DNA of 45,547 bases, taken from positions 1 through 45,547 of the forward strand of contig JASLNT010000093.1 in the NCBI GenBank assembly GCA_030745875.1, read 5' to 3'. This stretch comes from Phycisphaerae bacterium. GTDB lineage: Bacteria; Planctomycetota; Phycisphaerae; SM23-33. Of this stretch, positions 45,460 through 45,547 are shown piece by piece (positions within the stretch are counted from its first letter, which is position 1; every line of letters begins with the position of its first letter). Both the position numbers and the translations under genes were made by a program. Below the pieces are notes generated by a model. That model saw nothing but the letters and a program-made list of their open reading frames with translations. It was not told the origin of the DNA and ran no database searches.

Positions 45460-45546
45460 GGAGAGGTGACAGAGCGGCCGATTGTGCGGCACTGGAAATG
45501 CCGTGTGCCCGAAAGGGTACCGCGGGTTCGAATCCCGCCCTCTCCG
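45460..45546 (+). tRNA. tRNA-Ser (anticodon GGA)
   Basis: Acceptor stem GGAGAGG (45460-45466) pairs fully with CCTCTCC (45539-45545), discriminator G at 45546. The anticodon stem CGGCA/TGCCG encloses loop CTGGAAA, anticodon GGA. The variable arm is long, as for class II tRNAs, and the T arm GCGGGTTCGAATCCCGC is standard. No CCA is encoded within the remaining base of the window. It is 31 bases downstream of rho. Confidence 0.93.
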
Positions 45547-45547
45547 T

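Overview
The window looks like chromosome from a Gram-negative member of the Planctomycetota, probably near the Phycisphaerae. This is inferred from content, not from a marker-gene tree. The clues are GC-rich DNA, two very large exported PQQ-like beta-propeller proteins, a sialate O-acetylesterase-like hydrolase, an exported prenyltransferase/squalene-cyclase-type repeat protein, a SpoIVB-type (S55) peptidase-like protein, an AroD-AroE fusion, a GldG/DUF4340 ABC module, and lipid A/heptose genes (lpxK, hldE, gmhB) that imply an outer membrane with LPS.

Layout. 0-9 kb: a propeller protein on the minus strand that is cut short by a hairpin-rich sequence at the window edge; a Cys-containing hypothetical protein; a 1331-residue intact paralogue carrying an apparently rearranged LamG domain; an iron-sulfur flavoprotein; and a fumarylacetoacetase/2-keto-4-pentenoate hydratase-family protein. 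9-20.6 kb: a tightly packed minus-strand run read from 20.6 down to 9.1 kb: S55-like peptidase, propeller protein with a Pro/Lys/Ala linker, lpxK, hldE, gmhB with an added membrane tail, squalene-cyclase-like protein, CDF metal transporter, DUF1015 protein. 20.8-27.8 kb: a plus-strand four-gene ABC module (ATPase, ABC-2 permease, GldG-like, DUF4340). 27.9-34.5 kb: a minus-strand series: aroDE, a hypothetical exported protein, a sialate O-acetylesterase-like protein, a lipoprotein and a CPBP-family membrane protease.

34.6-36.2 kb holds the most unusual gene. An exported protein with six EF-hand loops is interrupted by an in-frame UGA, and coding continues after it as an iodothyronine-deiodinase-like thioredoxin fold. 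The UGA lies exactly where deiodinases have selenocysteine (the T-U-P-P-F context), so I annotate one 509-residue selenoprotein instead of two ORFs. Two small hairpins downstream of the UGA are candidate bacterial SECIS elements. No sel genes are present in the window.

36.3-45.5 kb: two minus-strand exported/membrane proteins, then plus-strand argG preceded by a 558-bp region with clustered GGTTCACA/TGTGAACC inverted repeats, a type IV prepilin peptidase with a Lys-rich insertion, a small membrane protein, an OmpA-like lipoprotein, hisH, hisA, rho and a tRNA-Ser(GGA) that ends one base before the window edge.

How genes work together: lpxK/hldE/gmhB act in lipid A phosphorylation and ADP-heptose synthesis. 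The four ABC genes overlap or abut and probably encode one membrane complex. argG, hisH/hisA and aroDE are amino acid biosynthesis genes scattered singly or in pairs, not in full operons. I saw no insertion sequence with a transposase, no CRISPR array, no rRNA and no phage genes.
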